A stretch of 24,978 nucleotides of DNA from an uncultured Collinsella sp. Lineage in GTDB: Bacteria > Actinomycetota > Coriobacteriia > Coriobacteriales > Coriobacteriaceae. Made by a program: the position numbers and the translations under genes. The notes beneath the pieces were generated by a model that had not been told where the DNA came from, searched no databases, and saw only the letters and a program-made list of their open reading frames with translations. How positions within the stretch are numbered: the first letter of the stretch is position 1; each line of letters begins with the position of its first letter. The DNA is taken from NCBI GenBank assembly GCA_902494195.1, contig CABUSH010000030.1, forward strand, positions 1 through 24,978, read 5' to 3'. Below are positions 23,982 through 24,978 of this stretch, one piece after another.

Positions 23982-24641
23982 ATGTTCTGTCCCACTTGTG
24001 GTTCTCCCATTTCGGATGATGCCAAATTCTGCCCCGTCTGCGGTTCTGCCGTCGGTGCCGCTTCCGCTGCTCCTGCTCCGCAGCCCGCGCCGCAGCCTGC
24101 ACCTCAGCCCCAGCCTGCTCCGCAGCCCACGCAGATTCAGCCCGCTCCGGTTCAGGCAGTTCAGCCCCAGCCTCAGCAGCAGTACGCCGGGCAGCAGCAG
24201 TATGCTCCGCAGCCTGCACCTGCCCCGATGGGCTATGCTCCGATTAAGACCGACCGTGGCGTGATCGGCTGGCTCCTGCTTTCCATCGTGACCTGTGGCA
24301 TCTATTCGTATTACTTCCTCTATTGCCTCGCCCGCGACATCAATGTCATGTGCCAGGACGACGGCGATTCCACGCCGGGTCTGGCGGCATTCATCCTGCT
24401 GTCGTTTGTGACCTGCGGCTTCTACGGACTCTACTGGTACTACAAGATCGGTAACCGCCTGCAGGCTAATGCTCCTCGCTATGGCCTGATGTTCCAGGAG
24501 AACGGTACCACCGTTCTTATGTGGCAGATTGTCGGCGCGCTGCTGTGCTGTCTTGGCCCCATCTTTGCCATGAACATTATCATCAAGAACACCAATGCCA
24601 TGGCAACGGCTTACAACGTCCGTCTTGGCGCGCGTGCCTAA
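23982..24641 (+). CDS. Zinc-ribbon DUF4234 membrane protein
   Basis: A 219-residue protein. The N-terminal zinc ribbon (Cys3, Cys6, Cys17, Cys20) is followed by a Pro/Gln/Ala-rich linker (about 28-82) and a DUF4234-like domain (about 90-215) with helices WLLLSIVTCGIYSYYFLY and GLAAFILLSFVTCGFYGLYW, then a final hydrophobic span. It has the same ribbon-linker-membrane architecture as the preceding protein, although the membrane domains differ. ATG with AAAAGGAGAA RBS just upstream. It lies about 196 nt after the DUF4013-like gene and downstream of a shared palindromic operator-like site. A role in metal or envelope sensing can only be guessed. Confidence 0.82.
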   Translation: MFCPTCGSPISDDAKFCPVCGSAVGAASAAPAPQPAPQPAPQPQPAPQPTQIQPAPVQAVQPQPQQQYAGQQQYAPQPAPAPMGYAPIKTDRGVIGWLLLSIVTCGIYSYYFLYCLARDINVMCQDDGDSTPGLAAFILLSFVTCGFYGLYWYYKIGNRLQANAPRYGLMFQENGTTVLMWQIVGALLCCLGPIFAMNIIIKNTNAMATAYNVRLGARA

Positions 24642-24978
24642 CGATAAGAGCGGCGTGAACAGCTCCCAGGGACATAAGGGCGCGGCGGAGCTCATTCGCC
24701 GCGCCCTTTCTTGCATCGGGGCGCTCTTTGTCGCCTGGCTCGCACTCTACCTGCTCGACATCGGCTGCGTGTTTCGCCTGATGACGGGCATTCCCTGTCC
24801 GGGATGTGGCATGACGAGGGCCTGGCTGGCGGCGCTGCGCCTCGATTTTGCGGCGGCCTTCGCTTATCATCCGCTGTTTTGGGTGGTGCCGATTGCGTTC
24901 GTGCTCGCGTTCGCGCGCGAGGAGGTGGCATCGAGCAAGCTAAAGCGCGGCATCGACATTGCGGTTATTGTTCTGTGC
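24634..24978 (+). CDS. DUF2752 family membrane protein, truncated by the window end
   Basis: An open frame continues to the end of the window. It has the DUF2752 core TGIPCPGCGMTRAWLAALR and AFAYHPLFWVVPIAFV, preceded by a membrane helix (SCIGALFVAWLALYLL). The start is uncertain: GTG at 24634 overlaps the previous stop by 8 nt, GTG at 24655 is an alternative, and neither has a good Shine-Dalgarno. The N-terminal part contains a terminator-like hairpin. Small DUF2752 proteins are usually about 100-150 residues; their function is unknown. The C-terminus is not in the window. Confidence 0.75.
   Translation, partial: MPNDKSGVNSSQGHKGAAELIRRALSCIGALFVAWLALYLLDIGCVFRLMTGIPCPGCGMTRAWLAALRLDFAAAFAYHPLFWVVPIAFVLAFAREEVASSKLKRGIDIAVIVLC
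24676..24713 (+). terminator. Terminator-like hairpin inside the DUF2752 start region
   Basis: AAGGGCGCGGCG (24676-24687) pairs perfectly with CGCCGCGCCCTT (24697-24708), with a 9-nt loop and TTCTT downstream. It lies 35 nt after the DUF4234 stop, where a terminator is expected, but falls inside the open frame of the next gene. Either this is the DUF4234 terminator and the next gene begins later, or it reduces read-through. Confidence 0.6.

Overview
The window looks like chromosomal DNA from a Coriobacteriia gut actinobacterium, most likely Collinsella or a close relative. This rests on the high-GC codon use, the mix of genes (a fused acyl-CoA dehydratase activase, a DUF6020-like membrane protein, an AmaP/DUF2273/Asp23 cluster, a LAQTG-type sortase substrate) and short zinc-ribbon membrane proteins. 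That assignment is from recognition, not a database search. No prophage, integrase, transposase, CRISPR array, rRNA or tRNA gene was seen.

Layout. Positions 52-199 (minus strand) hold a probable stand-alone structured RNA with its own promoter and terminator. A TetR regulator (410-1120) sits 12 nt upstream of, and is probably co-transcribed with, a 1593-residue 2-hydroxyacyl-CoA dehydratase activase fusion (1133-5914), closed by a strong terminator. A frameshifted gene remnant follows (6000-6220). Next is a minus-strand DUF389 membrane protein carrying an EF-hand-like loop (6288-7427). A large surface protein reads rightward (7735-11199): signal peptide, coiled coil, CAP domain, coiled coil, LAQTG anchor. 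It has a nine-G tract just after the signal peptide that looks like an on/off slippage switch. It is followed by an OPT-family transporter on the minus strand (11401-13104).

The rest is mostly rightward housekeeping: type III pantothenate kinase (coaX), dCMP deaminase, a NifU/NFU-type Fe-S scaffold, lipoprotein diacylglyceryl transferase (lgt), a large polytopic membrane protein, YebC, then the envelope-stress cluster amaP-DUF2273-Asp23, a YitT-family protein, two zinc-ribbon membrane proteins and the start of a DUF2752 protein that runs off the window.

The most interesting non-coding signals are: (i) a family of gene-end palindromes with different stems but a shared loop core AAGGGRCAGG, at four clear sites and one decayed site; (ii) a 15-nt sequence with a perfect 12-bp palindrome (TGTTGCGCAACA) upstream of both the surface protein and a zinc-ribbon protein, with a partial third copy at the gene remnant; (iii) the poly-G switch; and (iv) the 5'-end structured RNA. 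Envelope functions (surface anchoring, lipoprotein modification, Asp23 stress module, zinc-ribbon membrane proteins) are a recurrent theme.
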